Below, in pieces: positions 21,531 to 34,943 of a DNA stretch of 64,000 nt. The DNA is from Xiphophorus maculatus (lineage: Eukaryota > Chordata > Actinopteri > Cyprinodontiformes > Poeciliidae): positions 682,983 to 746,982 of the forward strand of contig NC_036458.1 in NCBI RefSeq assembly GCF_002775205.1, given 5' to 3'. Both the position numbers and the translations under genes were made by a program. Under the pieces are notes generated by a model. It was not told where the DNA came from, made no database searches, and saw nothing but the letters and a program-made list of their open reading frames with translations. Within the stretch, counting starts at the first letter, position 1. The number at the start of each line of letters is the position of its first letter.

Positions 21531-22847
21531 CAAAAAACAAACCCGGACCGGACGGACAACATTCCTGCGGCGCGGCGCTCTGAGCATGCTCAGTGCGGTC
21601 TCTCTGATGTCACAGGCTGCTGGTTTGAAATCCGGTTTTAATGAAAACATCAGTAGCAGTCCCAGTTCATCGTCATGGCAACCGGTGATGTCAGAGCCTT
21701 CGGTTAAACTGAGAGCCGTCTAAACCCGTCCAGAACCAAAACCGCAGCGCTGCAGTCAGAGGTCAGCGCCGGAACCAGTTCCGGTTCTGATCCGGTCCAT
21801 CTTAATATTCTGTTGGTAACTAAGGAACAGAACCAGACTTTCTGAATTCAGTTACATTTCTGAGGCTCAAAGTTACATTTCATTGTTTGTGTAATTGTGT
21901 GAATTTATTTTGCATTTTTAATTTCTTGGTGTTTAAAAACATTTCAGTTCCTGAAGTCACAGAACGTTGATGAATTTTGACGTCAGCTCAGCTGCTTTCT
22001 TCAGATTCTGGTTCCGATTCTTTGTGTTTGTGGATTATTAATGTAGATGTGTGGAGTGAATTTTACATCCATATTCATCTCACTGAAAATGTTCATGTTT
22101 CCTCTCCTTTCAGGTTCAGTAAATTAAACAAATTAAAACATCCGTCCCAATAAAACCCAAAGGTCAGTTTAAAATAACCTTTAATCAGGCGTTTCATTCA
22201 GGACATATGTGTGTTTTGAAATGTTTTATTGATGTAATCTTCTAATTTTAAATGTTTTGTAACAACTGGAAGTAGAAAATCATCAAAATGAACAAATAAA
22301 ATGACACTCATCCATCTGAGCGTAATTAATCTAAAGTCAGTACTGTTGATTCTCTAGCTGCACTGGTTGCTCTGTCCACTGTCGCCGCGTGCTTGCTCTG
22401 GACCAGGAAGCAGAACGCCGCCGTTTCATTAGCGTCACATTTTAGTTTAATGTTCTGCAACCGAATCAAACTCAGCTGCAGATTGAATCTTCATCCATGG
22501 TCTTCCTCTTTTCCAGGAAGAGGTCGTGAGGTCAGAGGTCACAGATGATCTCTGAGACCCGATCAGGAGAAATCGGGCTATTCTGGGAAAATCCAAGATT
22601 TTCTGATCTAAAGTTAAAATTCTGATTAAATAATTTAAGTTTAAACATCAGGAGAGAAAAACTTCAGAATAAAACAAAACGGGTCGACTTGGTTCTGTTA
22701 GAAAGCCTTTTATAAATCCAAACATAAAAAACAGTTGCAGAGTTCTGTTTCCTGTTGGACCGACTGACCCAAACCCAACAGGCTTCAGGTGTTCAGGAAT
22801 CACTGAGCCGGGTTCTGGTTAGGTTCTGGTTCTGGTCCAGAGTCTCT
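21531..22847. other. Intergenic region between the TRIM promoter and utp18
   Basis: No gene, RNA or clear repeat is seen in about 1.3 kb. It presumably contains the utp18 3' UTR; TTTATT on the plus strand near 22225 is a possible minus-strand polyadenylation signal. Confidence 0.5.
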
Positions 22848-25800
22848 TCAGAAGTCCTTGTAGTGCAGCAGCCTGAACACAAACACAGACCCAGAGGAAG
22901 TGGCTGTTTGTGAGCATAAAGTTTATCATGAACCAAACAGTAAAAATGTTTTTAATGCCAATAAAACCTGTTTCCTCTGATTCTGTTTTATTCTGACAAA
23001 CACGTCTGTGTTTAACAGGTAGGATATTCTAATAAAGGATTAGTGCTTTTCATTTTAAATGGGTAGGATATTCAGATGAAAGAAATGATCTTCCTGTGGT
23101 TTCATCATAGCTATAAAGCTAAGCTAACTATAACTGCTAAGCTTCCACTACAGTCACTCAAATAATCCAATATATTTAACATTATCAACCTGCTGTAGTT
23201 TGTAAACATAACGGTAGCAGTTTTCGACGGGTAGCACAGACAGATAGACTTGGCTATCTATCCGTGCTACAGTAGGAAAATCTGACGAGGTAGCACAGAT
23301 TGTCAGAACTCCTGGCTGCCTGGAGTTCAACATGACTGGTTCACCACAGAGCTTTTAAATCCCCCATAAGGTTCCGGTTTGGTGGGTGTCCTCACTGTCA
23401 TCTCCATGGTGCTCCAGAAGCTGCAGCTGCACAGGAAATGCTTCAGATATTCACTGTTTGAAAGCAGAAGAGCTGATTGGCTGGCTGACCTGAACAGGGG
23501 GGCGTGTCCTTTGTTGTTGGCCAATGAGAAGAAGCCGCTGCGTGGCGAGAAGTCCAGGCAGCTGACCCGGTAAGCGACCTTCCTGCTGGCCACGGGGAAA
23601 TTGGAGAAGACGGTGATGCTGGGCAGGTGGACCTGAGCAGAGGCAGGTGGAGGTTAGCAACCAGCGGCGTCACGGCAACCGGCGTCACGGCAACCGGCGC
23701 TCACCAGCCGCACGGCTTCGTCTTCCACTCGCGAGGCGACGGCCAGGATCTCAGAGGTGGGGTTAAAGGTCAGAGACGTGGCGGAGGTCAGCAGGTTCAT
23801 CACCGCTCTGAGAGGCTTCGGATTGGTCGAATTAAGACACGCCTCCTGGGAGTAGACGTTGACCACGCCCGCCTGGGAGCTGAGGCATGGAGGAGGGATC
23901 ACGTGACCCGACGGTCTGCATATCACAATCTGCTCTCAGCCAATCAGAGAGCAGGTCTGGGAGTGGGCGTGGCTTACCCGCAGGCCAGGTAGCGACCGTC
24001 CGGCGAGGCGGCGATGGCCGTCCCCTTCACGCAGCCGTCATCCATGAACCGGCTGAGGCACCGACTGCTGCGAACGTCCCACACAAACACCTCGCCTTCC
24101 TCTGCACCGGGGCGATGACATCACACACAGAGTCACATGACCCACAGGGGGCGATGACATCACACACAGAGTCACACACTCACCTGAGTTCACGAAGGCT
24201 TTGCTGCCGTCAGGACAGAAAGCCACGCCGCTGACGTCACCGTTGATCTTCATGCTGCGGACGATCTCATTGGTCTAGACGGAGAAAAGAAGAAGAAGAA
24301 GAAGAAGCTGAGCTGATTAGTCACTGACAGAAGAAGAAGAACCAGCAGCAGAAGAAGAACCTTCAGCGTGAGCATGTGCAGGTATCCGTTGGTCCCGGTC
24401 AGCAGCAGAGCGCCCCCGTCAGGACACACAGAGAAGTCCTTCACTCTGGCTTCACTCAGACCTAAACCCGACACGGAGAAGCTTTTATTATGAAAGGTCA
24501 GCCTCAGCGGCAGGCCTCAGCGGCGGTGGGGGACTGACCCCTGACGGAGCGGACCGGCGCCACGCGGCCCTCCATCATGTCGTACAGGTAGAACATCTTG
24601 TTCCGCAGGCTGGTGGCAATCACCGTCCGCCCGTCCCGGCTGAACCGGGCCTGGTGGACCGGGAACCGCTCCAGGTGGACGCTCTGGATCTTCGGGTTCG
24701 TCTTCCCGTCCACCTTCAGACAAGCCGGGTTAGACTCACACGGCGACCTCTGACCCCCGAGCCGCAAGAGGCGGGCCGTACCTGGAAGAGGGAGACGGAC
24801 TGGTCGAGTCCCGCCGTCATGACGACCTGCGCCGACGGGTGGAACTGTACCGTGGTGAGCCGGTCTGCCGAGGGGCGGGCGCTGTTGGCATGGAGACACT
24901 TCTTCATCTGGAGACGCAGAACCGGGACCAGAATCAGAACTGGAACCGGCAGGTCAGTGCGTTGGTCCATTCCTTGGCGGCGGCGGCACCGTTCAGACTC
25001 ACCCTCAGGACGCCGCTGGGAAGACTCTCTGAAGGCGCCACGAAGTTCCCCGTCCTCCTGAGGAGGTCGTCCTCTTCTTCCTCCTCCTCCTCCTCCTCTT
25101 CTTCATCAAGAGCTGCAGGATCACAGAGTCAGAACCAGAACCAGAACCAGGAGGCTGACATGGATTCACCTTTTTTTTTCTTCTTCTTCTGGTCGCTGCT
25201 CTGCGCCCAGGATGGAGTTCCTCCCATCGACTTCTGAAACCTGAAAACAAAATTCATTTTTATTTACAACTCTTGGATGGAAAATCATAAAGAGTCTAAG
25301 AAGCAAACATCCCAGGCTCCCATGTTGATGTTTTTAGAACATTTTATGAGCCTGTAGCTCATATTCAACAGGAAACTGTCAGGCCTGTCGCTATAATCAA
25401 TAAATCACATGATAAATTAAAACAAACTCAATCGTTTCCATTTATTTCTACCAAAAACTGATGATAAAGTCTTCAGTCTGATGTTCTGGTCTCCTTTGAA
25501 GGACTTGGTCTAATTCATTTGATTTATTTTGGATATTCAAAATGTCTTCCAGTTAAAGAGTTAAATGTTCATTAGAGCTTAAAGTTTGATCAAATCTGAT
25601 TATGTGTTCTTGCATTATTATTGTTTGTAATAGTAACTCACTGCTCCTTCATCCTCTGCTGCAGCCTCTGCTTGGACATGGCCGACTCTGCATCTCCCTT
25701 CATCAGGTTTCTACGGTAACGGTGCTTCAAGTCCACCCTGACACAGACAGACAGACGCTGTTAAATTCGTTACAGGTGGAAACAGGAAGTAAATGTTTCA

Positions 25801-26690
25801 TTGCTGGGACTTACTCTTCCTCCAGCTCGTCGTCTTCGTCCACCCAGGCAGCTTTCCTGGGCTGCGGCTGCTGACGAGGCTCTTCCTCCCCCTCCGAGTC
25901 TTCATCCCCACCGCCCTCCTCATCCTCCAGCTGCAGGCCCCTGGTCTGCTCCTCTTCGTCCTCCTGCAATAACACACATTTAAAGCTGAACAACTCTACC
26001 TGTGAGTAGAACTATGCTTTTGCTGAGGATGATGAATTATTAAGAACCTCAAACAGCCAAAGCATTGTGAAGTTTTAAACTGTGAGACAAAATTTTCCTC
26101 CAGTAACTGAAATGAGTGAAATGAAGATGAGACCTGAAGCAGCCTCCCATTAAATTAAATAAGCAGTTTCTGATTAAAAAGTTGAGTCGACAATTTTAAT
26201 AAGTTGTCACAGTTTGCTGTAAAACGTTGTTTTATTTATAAACGTGAACTTCTGAAACTTTGATCATTTTCTGAATGAGGTCTGGTGAAGTCACAACAGC
26301 ATCGACATCAAATAAAGGTACTTAAGAAACAGTTTTAAACTGAGCCCATTTTTTATGTCAAGAAGTTGATTTTATTATAGAAAAATAACACTTTAACGTA
26401 ATTTTTAAACATTTGAGAGATTTAAAGTTAAATTCACTGTTTTCTGAATGAAGTCTGGTGCTAAACATCACCTCCACCAGCCTCTCCAGCAGCTCCTCCT
26501 CCGCCCCAAACACCAGCGTCTCTAGCCGCTTCACCGAGCCGTCCTCCTCTCCCAGAACCGCCAGCCTCTTCAGGTTCTGCTGCCGCCGCTGCTCCTCTTC
26601 CTCCGGGTCGAACTTCGGAGGTCGGCTTCTCTTCTTCGCCGTTATTTTATTCTCGGCCACCGGAAGCTTGATAACGTTTTCGTCCTCCAT
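22848..26690 (-). CDS. utp18: U3 snoRNA-associated WD-repeat protein UTP18, 13 exons
   Basis: Exons 5' to 3': 26690-26472, 25963-25815, 25737-25642, 25240-25170, 25112-25003, 24907-24782, 24713-24539, 24461-24361, 24274-24184, 24101-23978, 23879-23705, 23632-23490, 22872-22848; 534 residues (human about 556). UTP18 is a subunit of the UTP-B module of the small-subunit processome, acting in the nucleolus on 18S pre-rRNA cleavage. Visible are a basic/acidic N-terminus, an acidic stretch ending in KAAWVDEDDELEEE, the EDDLLRRTGNFV motif, and a C-terminal WD40 propeller (for example TTVQFHPSAQVVMTAGLDQS, VKDFSVCPDGGALLLTG, VFVWDV). It ends RLLHYKDF, close to the family's usual terminus. All introns are GT-AG. 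The N-terminal acidic runs (Glu repeats at exon 5) come from GAA/GAG repeats. The gene appears intact. Confidence 0.94.
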
Positions 26691-29482
26691 GTTTCTCCCG
26701 CCGACGGCACCAAAGTCCCAACAGAAATTAAAGGATTTAAGCCCCGCAGAAGAAACGAGCTGATTTCCAGGTTCTTCTCTACATCAAGCAGGTTTTTTAA
26801 CACATGTGCTGGAACTGTTTTTCCGCTTCACCACGATCACGTGTTTCCGGAGTCAGCCACTAAAAACCAGGGGGGAAATGAAACTCTGCCACCATCCGTT
26901 CAAGCGGAGAACTACAGGAAGAAAACTGTCAGTATGTGGAAACCTTTTATAACTGTTAAATAAAGTATTCACACTATGATGTCCTCGACTTGAGTTCTCG
27001 ATTTTTCAACAGCTAGAGCGTCGTTGCTCCACTAACCAAACTTTAACTTTCTTTTTACGTGTTTATTGAAGAGTGGCCTCTGACCACTGCCTTCACTTTG
27101 GCCATCGTAAACTGAAATGTACAAAGCATAGTATTAGCTAACATAGTATTAGCTAACATAGTATTAGCTAACATAGTATTAGCTAACGAACGTTGTAAAT
27201 TAGCCATGCTTACTGCGAGCTAAAAAAACAAAACATTTTGATAAATGACTTAAACATACAAATTATTCACACCACCGTTACACAAAACAAAGATAAAAAT
27301 TATAATTATGAAAATCTTAGGAACCTCTAGTGGTGTGGGGGCCTAACTTGCACATGCCTTGGGCCGGCCCTGGCTGCATTTATACTCTGATACAAATGGA
27401 GCTGTGATGGAAACTTTGGGTTTCATTTAGGGGCAACAGAGTCAAGGGGTTCAAAAACATTGAAGTTTGAGGCTGAAACGGGACAAAATGTGGAAAATTC
27501 ATGACATATTTTGGACTTAAATAAATGAAAATCTGGTTTAATTATATATTAAATATCACCAAATGTAAATATTTTTGAAACCATTAATGCAGCCTTTATT
27601 GTTTATTGAGACAAACTAAAAAAAACTTTTACATGTGTGCAAAGTAAATAATTATGTTTATAAATCTGTAGCCAGAAAAATTAATTTTACAACTTTAATT
27701 CTCAGGATTAATCAGAATCCTTTAGCCAAGAGTCACACAGAGGGACCAGAAGCTGCTGGAGTTTATTCAGAGACCAGTTAGACCAGTTAGAGAGCATGCA
27801 GCTGGACTGGGACTGCTGCAGGACGACACCGTCCTCTGCAGCCAGGGGGCGACACCGAGTGTATTCTGACACAAACAGCAAATCAGGAGATTTCTGAACC
27901 AGCATGGAAACCCGGAACCAGTGGAACCGGACAGGAGAACGTTCTGCATGCAGAAACATCAGGAGGTTCGCGAAGAACATGGCCAGACCAAAACACACAG
28001 GAGCTGCAATATTACAAATATATACAGAACCAGAACCGCAGGAGAGAGTCCAGTCCGAGGAGAAGAAATGGAAATCAAAACTAAACTTTTATTTTTGCAG
28101 AAACCACAAATGATCATTTTAATATTTTTATTAGTAAAATCAAAGATTTGCTCCTGGGCTCAGGTTCTGGTCAGAACCGGACCGAGGTCCGAATGACTCT
28201 TCGGCTTTACTCAGAACCTTTTGTCTCATCCACATGGTATCTGAACGCCTTCGGACCTTTTCCATCATTTTATCCCAGAATAAATTTGATCTTTTATTAA
28301 TTTCTCCTAAACGTTAGGAGATGCTGACTTCAGTACCAGAACCTTTTGGGTTCTCAGAATGACAGAAAATAACGTTCAGAATCTCAGAACCGCTCCGATC
28401 CATCAGAACCTCCATCCAGAGTCCAACTGGATCTAACCTGACCCAGTTTCTGTAACTGGGTCGATTTTCCCAGAATGCTCCAGCTCAGATTGATGGTGGT
28501 TCTGACCCGGTAGAACATCCAGGACCATCTAGATCCAGCCAGCTCCTCATCCAGTCACAAGTCTGTCTCTGGAGGACTTCCTGTTTCTGTCCAATCAGAG
28601 CCCAGAGAGCAGAAAGACATGCCCACTCTCACATCTGATTGGTGAAACTGGACCTGGAGGTTCTATTGAACCTGCAGCAGAACCAGAACCATGGGAACCC
28701 AGCAGGAGCTCAGAAAAAATACTTTGATATGATTTAAAATTTTCTGAGAAAAGGAAGGAATCACCATGGCAACCAGTGACATCACTTAGCAGCTTCTTCT
28801 TAACCCTTCAGAACCAACAGATGGGTTCTGCAGAATTTTGTACAAAATTTTCAAATTTTAACTTTTTTCTTTCAGATTTCAGGATCAGAACCAAACGGTT
28901 TTGTTGCCCAACGTGCAGCTGCAGTGAATCATGGGAAACTATGAAGCAGGTCCGTTTGTCCTGGTTTGGTCCATGTTGGCACTTAAAGAGGCGACCTGTT
29001 TAGGAACCGGCCCATTTGGACGCGTCGTCAGCGATGATGATGATGATGATGATGATGGTGAATATTTACAGGTTTTTAATTCTTCATAGAGTTTGATCTG
29101 ATTCAGAGTTCAGATCCAGAACCCGACCCGGATCGTTGATTAGTGTTTCTGTCAGTGATGATTAAAGAATCTCTTAGTTTTCTGTCATTAATAACTTCAT
29201 CTTCATCCTCCAGAACCCTCCCGGACCCGTCAGAACCCGGCCCGGTTAGCTAACAGAACCAGCAGCGGGCCTCCTGCGGCCATCGGATCAAAACGAAAAG
29301 TGCAAACAGAAATCCAACACGTGAAGGAAGACGCGCCGCTCCTTTAACCAGAGTCCTCCTCTCTGATTGGTAGATCTGTCAGACATCTCCTCAGCCAATC
29401 AGCTGCAAGTGAAGATGAGGTGCAGATGGACAAACAGGATGAAGAAGCAGGTGAGGGGGAGGAGAAGGGAGGAGCTGGAGGT
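26691..29482. other. utp18 promoter side and wipf2 3' UTR/intergenic
   Basis: The first ~150 bases above the utp18 ATG are a GC-rich promoter-like region. A short tandem repeat lies at 27127-27186, and TTGGGCCGGCCCTGG near 27358-27372 looks like a DNA-transposon end, but no partner was found. From about 27.6 to 29.5 kb the sequence is full of GAACC/AGAACC words and probably includes the wipf2 3' UTR (minus-strand AATAAA at about 28087). No further coding exon is supported. Confidence 0.45.
27127..27186. repeat. Four tandem copies of a 15-bp unit
   Basis: CATAGTATTAGCTAA is repeated four times without change upstream of utp18. Confidence 0.95.
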
Positions 29483-32400
29483 TCACCTGCCGACAGGAGG
29501 AAGAGGCGGAGCTCCCCTCATCACTGAAACAGAAACAGGAAGAGCCAATCAGAAGACAGGATTCAACTTTAAACTGTTAGCCGTTCCCCTGCTAGCTACG
29601 CTTCTTAGCATAGCTAGTTGAGACTTAGTTTGCTAAAACTTACTAAGTTCTAAACATTTAGCTAATGTTTATGATTAGTTAGAACACTAATCATAAATAT
29701 TGGTTTACCTAAAGAGCTAATCACAAAAATTAGCCTTGCTAATGCTAAACAGCTAATCATTAACATTAGTTACACTAAACCGGTAATCCTAAACTTAAGC
29801 TTCTCTAAAGAGCTAATCATGAAAATTAGTTCAGTTAATGATAAAAAGCTAGTCGTAAAATTACAGAAACTCTGCTTTTGCTAAAAAGGTAATCATCAAC
29901 ATCAAGTAATTATAAACATTTGTTTCACTCACACTGAAATGCTTATCATAAACATTACTTCCACAAACACTAAAGAATTAATCCTAAGCATTAGTTCTGC
30001 TAATACTAAAGTGCTAATCATTAGGATTAGTTTTCCTGAAGAGTTAATCATAAAAATGACTTATCTAATGCTAAAGAGCTAATTGCAAACATTAGTTTGA
30101 CTAATGCTAAGGCCATAGCCAGAAACATCGGCTGTGCTAATGCTATAGAGTGAAACCAACAGGTGATTAATGGAAGCAAAGACTAATGCACTGAAAGAAA
30201 AACAAGTTCTGCTATTAGCACATTAGCAGCTTAGTGGGTAAAGTGTCTGTTAGCGAGGAGGCAGAGTTAGCGAAGCTGCTACCTCGGCTAGCTCTGCTCG
30301 GGTAGATCTTGGTGAAGTGTCGGTACTCGTCCGGAGGCGGGAAGTCGTCCAGAGGATGGAAGGAGTACTTGGACTCGAAGTCGTCTGCAGGAAGAGACAC
30401 GAGTCAAGTTTTAACTCAGTAACAAGTCATTTCTAACATGGAGGGTCAGAAACAGCCGAGTCTCTGAGAAACAGGAAAACACAAGAGGAGCCGTCACAAC
30501 CGACCAATCAGGAAGAGACTCACCAACAAAGGAGCGAGGGATGGAGGAGGAGGAGTGTCCGTTACGGAGGGGAGGGGGTGGCGGGGGAGGGGCGGCGGGG
30601 GTGCGCGAGGGAGGGGGGGGAGGTTTTCCTCTGGAGGGGTGGTCCGAGGAGAGGGAGGGGCTACCGTGCGTCCTGTAGGGCGGAGGAGGCGGGGCTTCTC
30701 TGCCGGCCACCCTCGCTGACGCCGGAGCAGCAGGAGCTGAGGAGAGATTGGTTCAGGAGATCAACGGCGTCCTGTGATTGGCTAAGAGCAAAAGGTGGAG
30801 GATAATGATGTCACTCACCTGCACCCCTGCTGGGCGGCTCTCTGACAGGGGGCGGCGGCCTGCTGGCACCCTGCTGGGACGGCGTGGGCGACGCTGGTGG
30901 CGGTGGAGGGGCGGGGCCTCTGGTAGGGGTGTGGCCTCCTGGTGAGGGGGCGGGCCTCTTGTTGCTCAGAGAGTTGTGGCGCTGCGGCAGTTCGGGCGCC
31001 GCCTCGCCGCCCCCTGCTGGGCTGTTGATGCGGTACGGCGGAGGGGGCGGGGCCAGCGTGGAGCTGGAAGGGGCGGAGTTTCCCCCAGAGGTGGGGGGGC
31101 GTCTGCTGTTGCTAGGAGACGGGGGAGGCTTGGCGGGGAGGGGCGGGGTGTTGCTGGGTGTTGGTGGAAGGGGTTTCTCTCTGTTGTAGGATGAGGAGGG
31201 AGGGGAGGGGGCATTGCCACGGCGACCGAGGGGAGGAGGAGGAGGAGGGGCGGAGGAGGAGTGCTTCATGCCGGCAGACGGGGAAGAAGGGGAGGCGGGG
31301 GAGGAGGAGAGGTTGGGGAGCGAAGGTCGCTGAGGTCGAGTCGTCTCTGTCGGCGACAACGCCTGAGGGGAGGGGCTCTCTGCGTCGTCATGGCGATGGC
31401 TCGGAGGGCGAGGCGCTGCAGAACGGGTGGACGGAGGTCGTCCCGACGACGAGTCTGAGCGACAAAGAGAGGGTAGAATAAAGTATTCACACCCTGGAGC
31501 AAGGCCACTGAAAATTCAGTGGAAGGAAAATCTGTCACAAACTCTGTGTGGCCTGCATTAAACCCGTCAGATCTACAGCTTCACCTTGAACAAAACGTGG
31601 TGGTGGCAGCAACAAGCTGTACAACCAGCCACTCTGAACTCACAGCTACAGATATTATGGGATGGTTTAGACAGGTCTAGTTAAAGTCCAGACCTGAATT
31701 CAGCTGAGTCAGGAGTCAGGAGACTCCGGGGTTAAAACTAGAAGCCTGCCACACTTTTCAGCTGTTTAGTGACAAATGGTCTTCCTTCCACCGAGTGTTC
31801 CTAATCGGTTCCTGACCTCCTACTGGCTTCAGCTTGGGGACTCCGCCCGTGAACAGGCCTCCGATTGGAGGAGCGGAGCTCGACTTACTTCCTGCCACGC
31901 TGCCATTGGCTCCTGCGGCGGCTCCGCCTCCTCTGGGCTCTGGGGACCAAAACCACGGACAGGTGAGAAGGCGCGGGGCCTGGTGTGGGCGCTGTGCTCT
32001 ACGATGGGTTAGTGTGAGGCGGGATGCGGGTGGAGACGGTGAGGTGGGATGAGGTGGGATGAGGCGGTGGTGAGTGAGACGGTAAATTAAAGTGTTTACG
32101 CTCGCACGCCGCTCCGATGACATCATCGCCAGCACAAACAGTCAGAAACATGTTAAGAATCAGTGACATCACAGGTGATCAGAGAGCACAGGAAATCAAA
32201 ATACAACAACTGGTCATCAACTCTGAGCCCCTCCCACTCCTGCTCAGGCCCCGCCCCCACAGGGCTGCAGATTTCAAAATAAGAGCATCAACATGACTCA
32301 CTAACAGGAGGAATTTTTCTACCATGTTTATAAGTAGGGAGATGAATGTTGATACACATAATTCTACTGAAATTATGTGAAACTCACATAAGAATAAAAA

Positions 32401-33271
32401 AAAATAAGTTATTCAAATAAAAATATTACTTAAGCTGACCTTGAGACACAGGATTATCCCCTTATCTTCTTAAAGGGTCAGTGTCATGTGTTTTCTAAAC
32501 TCATAGCCCCATTTTATAGTATAATCCAGTAACTATAATACCTTCTGTTGTTATAAAAATGCTATACATACCAAATATGACTTAGAAAATTGGCTTTGAA
32601 ATTTAAGGGACTGAAATTGGGTCTCTGTCTCTTTAAGAAACTCCTGCCTTTCTGAAGCTTTTTAGCTTTGCTCTGAGCAGTAGCTGCTGTAACAAGCTCA
32701 GCAGTTCCTCCAGCTAATTGCTAACCGCTGCTGGCTAGTCTGAAGGAGCTGAGGGGGGGAGGAGCTTTGGCTCAAAGGCGGGGCTAGGTCCACCCAGGCG
32801 TTTTGCGGCTGAATGGTTGCCATGGAAATTTAAGACTTTCTCAAAAATGCATGAAAAGATCAAAGCAGGAAATAACATTAAAACAGAATGGAAAGATTAA
32901 AAAATGACTACACAAAACCTCCTTTTTAAAGTGATTTCTACAAGTCTGTGAGATTTCTGTAGCCAATCAGTGTTGGCGCTTTAGAAACGCCCCCAGCAAC
33001 GCTAACTGAGCTTTTCCTGAACCAGACTTTAAACTAACAGCAGCTGCAGGAAGCTGCAGTGTCTGGCTAAGCAGCCGCTCTGTCACCTGTCCACCTGCTA
33101 CACACACACACACACACACACACACACCTGAGCTCAAACTCAGCAGAGACAGGAAGAGCAGACATGTCGGTCGAAAACGGAGAGAAACAGGAATGGATCA
33201 GATGAGAAAAGAGAGACAAACAGGAAACATGGACGACCGCGTCGGGCGCTTCACGGGTCGCTGCGTGTTTG

Positions 33272-33355
<84 letters not shown>

Positions 33356-34391
33356 CAGTGAGGCGCCTCCCATCCTGGATCCAAGGCCTCAGAAGTCACA
33401 ATACAACAAAATTTTAGTCATAATATTTCAAAAATTAAGTCATAATAATAGAACAGTCAAACGATGAAAAAAATTCTGATATTGTAATATTTTGAGAAAA
33501 GATCATAATATTCCTGGAATTAAGTAGTCATTTCCAACATGGAAAATAATTGAAATAATTTAATATTACAATATAATAATAATTATTATAATAATTTAAA
33601 ATGGGATATAATTCATCTTTTAACACATCAACATCCAAATATTATGAGCAGAACTTTGAAATGACTCAGCGTGTCAAGAAGAAAGAACTGGGAACTCTTT
33701 AAAACTTTTTTCTAGTAGTTTATGACGTTATTCTGTGATATTATGACTTTATTAACGTAATAAAAAAATGTTTTAGTCCAGCCTGATTTTCCATCGTGAT
33801 TGGCTGTCGAAGGGCAACTATGTTTTATTTTTATTTGGTCGACATTCAGCCTCAGTTTCTATGACCCCTCCCCCCTCCCCCTGTGGACGCTAGCGGCTGA
33901 TTAGCCCTGAGCGCAGCCTCCTGCAGCCGGCCTAAAGCATGTCAGAACACAGAGGTCTTACTGTGGAGGGACGGAGAGGAGCTCGGTCCTCCAGCCTTCT
34001 TCTGGGCCTCCTCAGACAGCGCCCCCTGCTGCTTGGGCTGGCTCTGGCTTAGGTACTGGTATAAGCGAATGTATGGGTGCTCTGTGGGAGGTGTTTGGCT
34101 CTTTGGTGTTTGAGTCTTACTGTCGAGCAGAGGAGCGCTGCGGTCGTTCACCACCGCCACCTTCTTCAGCTTGGTGCCTTTGCAGATGTCCGACAGCAAG
34201 GCGCCGCGACCTTTGACCTCCTCCCTGTTCAGCTTTGGAGGGGTGGTGTTGGCCTGAGGGGGGGAGACGCTGTCAGTGTTTTGATGATTGCTGCTGCTGT
34301 TCTGAGGCAGTTTGGAGTTTAACCTCACCTGGCTGAAGGTGGGGGGGGGAGGCGGCCCCCCTGGGGGAGGAGGAGGGGGCGGGATGGGCAT
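29483..34391 (-). CDS. wipf2: WAS/WASL-interacting protein family member 2 (WIRE), seven coding exons
   Basis: Exons 5' to 3': 34391-34329, 34253-33962, 31939-31817, 31454-30819, 30736-30524, 30384-30283, 29523-29483; 489 residues. WIPF2 binds N-WASP and actin and controls filament assembly at the cell cortex. Visible are the start MPIPPPPPPPGGPPPPPTFS, the WH2 actin-binding motif GALLSDICKGTKLKKV (residues about 38-53), RSAP, GLFTGGVPKLKPVG, long proline-rich SH3/profilin-type stretches (APPPPPPLGRRGNAP, YNREKPLPPTP, PELPQRHNSL), and the C-terminal WASP-binding block FESKYSFHPLDDFPPPDEYR, ending in RGAPPLPPVGR. The tail exon 29523-29483 was placed by matching the family's RGAPPLPP terminus; the alternative of reading on past 30283 gives an unfamiliar end. 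WIPF2 is chosen over WIPF1/3 from recalled motif order. Confidence 0.92.
29589..30170. repeat. Degenerate CTAATCATAAACATTAG array in the last wipf2 intron
   Basis: Variants of GCTAATCATAAACATTAGTT recur every 30-45 bases for about 580 bp. Individual copies are diverged. No open frame or exon is apparent. Confidence 0.7.
31478..31660. mobile_element. Interspersed repeat fragment, Tc1-associated type
   Basis: It begins with AAAGTATTCACACCC, a terminal box seen again at 44884-44899, and contains CGTGGTGGTGGCAGCAACAAG, the inverted form of the box at 6415 and 49649. It sits in a wipf2 intron. The class is inferred from these motifs only. Confidence 0.4.
32467..32935. mobile_element. Possible degraded MITE in wipf2 intron 2
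   Basis: CTTAAAGGGTCAGTGTCATG at the left and CAAAACCTCCTTTTTAAAG at the right are roughly inverted. The body (for example AAACTCCTGCCTTTCTGAAG) has no coding capacity. No target duplication was recognised, so the call is weak. Confidence 0.35.
33101..33127. repeat. (CA)n microsatellite
   Basis: About 13 uninterrupted CA dinucleotides in a wipf2 intron. Confidence 0.97.
33274..33354. repeat. (GT)n(GA)n microsatellite
   Basis: About 35 uninterrupted GT units run into about five GA units. It lies in the same wipf2 intron, 150 bases from the opposite-strand (CA)n tract at 33101. Confidence 0.97.
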
Positions 34392-34943
34392 CCTGCTGCT
34401 GATAACACCTGGAAGACAACAACCTATCACCAGCAGAACCTTTCCTCTGCAAACCTATCATGTAAATAAATAATCTGCGCCGGTTAATCCGGGATATGTC
34501 TCCCTGATCCACCGTTTATTAGATCCGTTTTATGAATGGAAGATTATGAATAAAGACTCGTTCAGCACCGGAACCATGTGGAACCGGTTCTTTAAAACTG
34601 GAACCGGTCCAGTCACACCCAAACAGACGGAATCAGAGGCACATCGCATCTTCTTCTGGTCCTTCTGTTTTTCTTCAGCTGCAGTTATCTCCGTTAGCAT
34701 GATGCTAACATAGGCCTGATTCTGTATGAAGCTAGGTTAGCATCGGCGATGAGCTCATGTTAAGCACTTTAAATTACTAAAAACTAGTAATATCCGTACC
34801 AGAACCATACAAAGTTCGGTTCGAAGCCTCTCTGTGCTTCTGATCATCACAGAGAGCCGCGGGCTGCGCGGCTAGCTCCCCCTGCTAAAAGCTGACCGCA
34901 GCATCACCGTCACACCTGCACAGGTGAGATTGGCTGCTCCTAC

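Noticed and set aside
27353-27373. GGGCCGGCCC as a transposon end or methylation island
   Set aside because: A lone palindromic motif with no partner end. It is not enough to call an element.
30884-31481. Plus-strand Gly/Arg-rich frames opposite wipf2
   Set aside because: They are antisense shadows of the proline-rich wipf2 exon 30819-31454.
33067-33399. His/Thr-repeat protein over CA repeats
   Set aside because: The frame is a translation of (CA)n/(GT)n microsatellites in a wipf2 intron.
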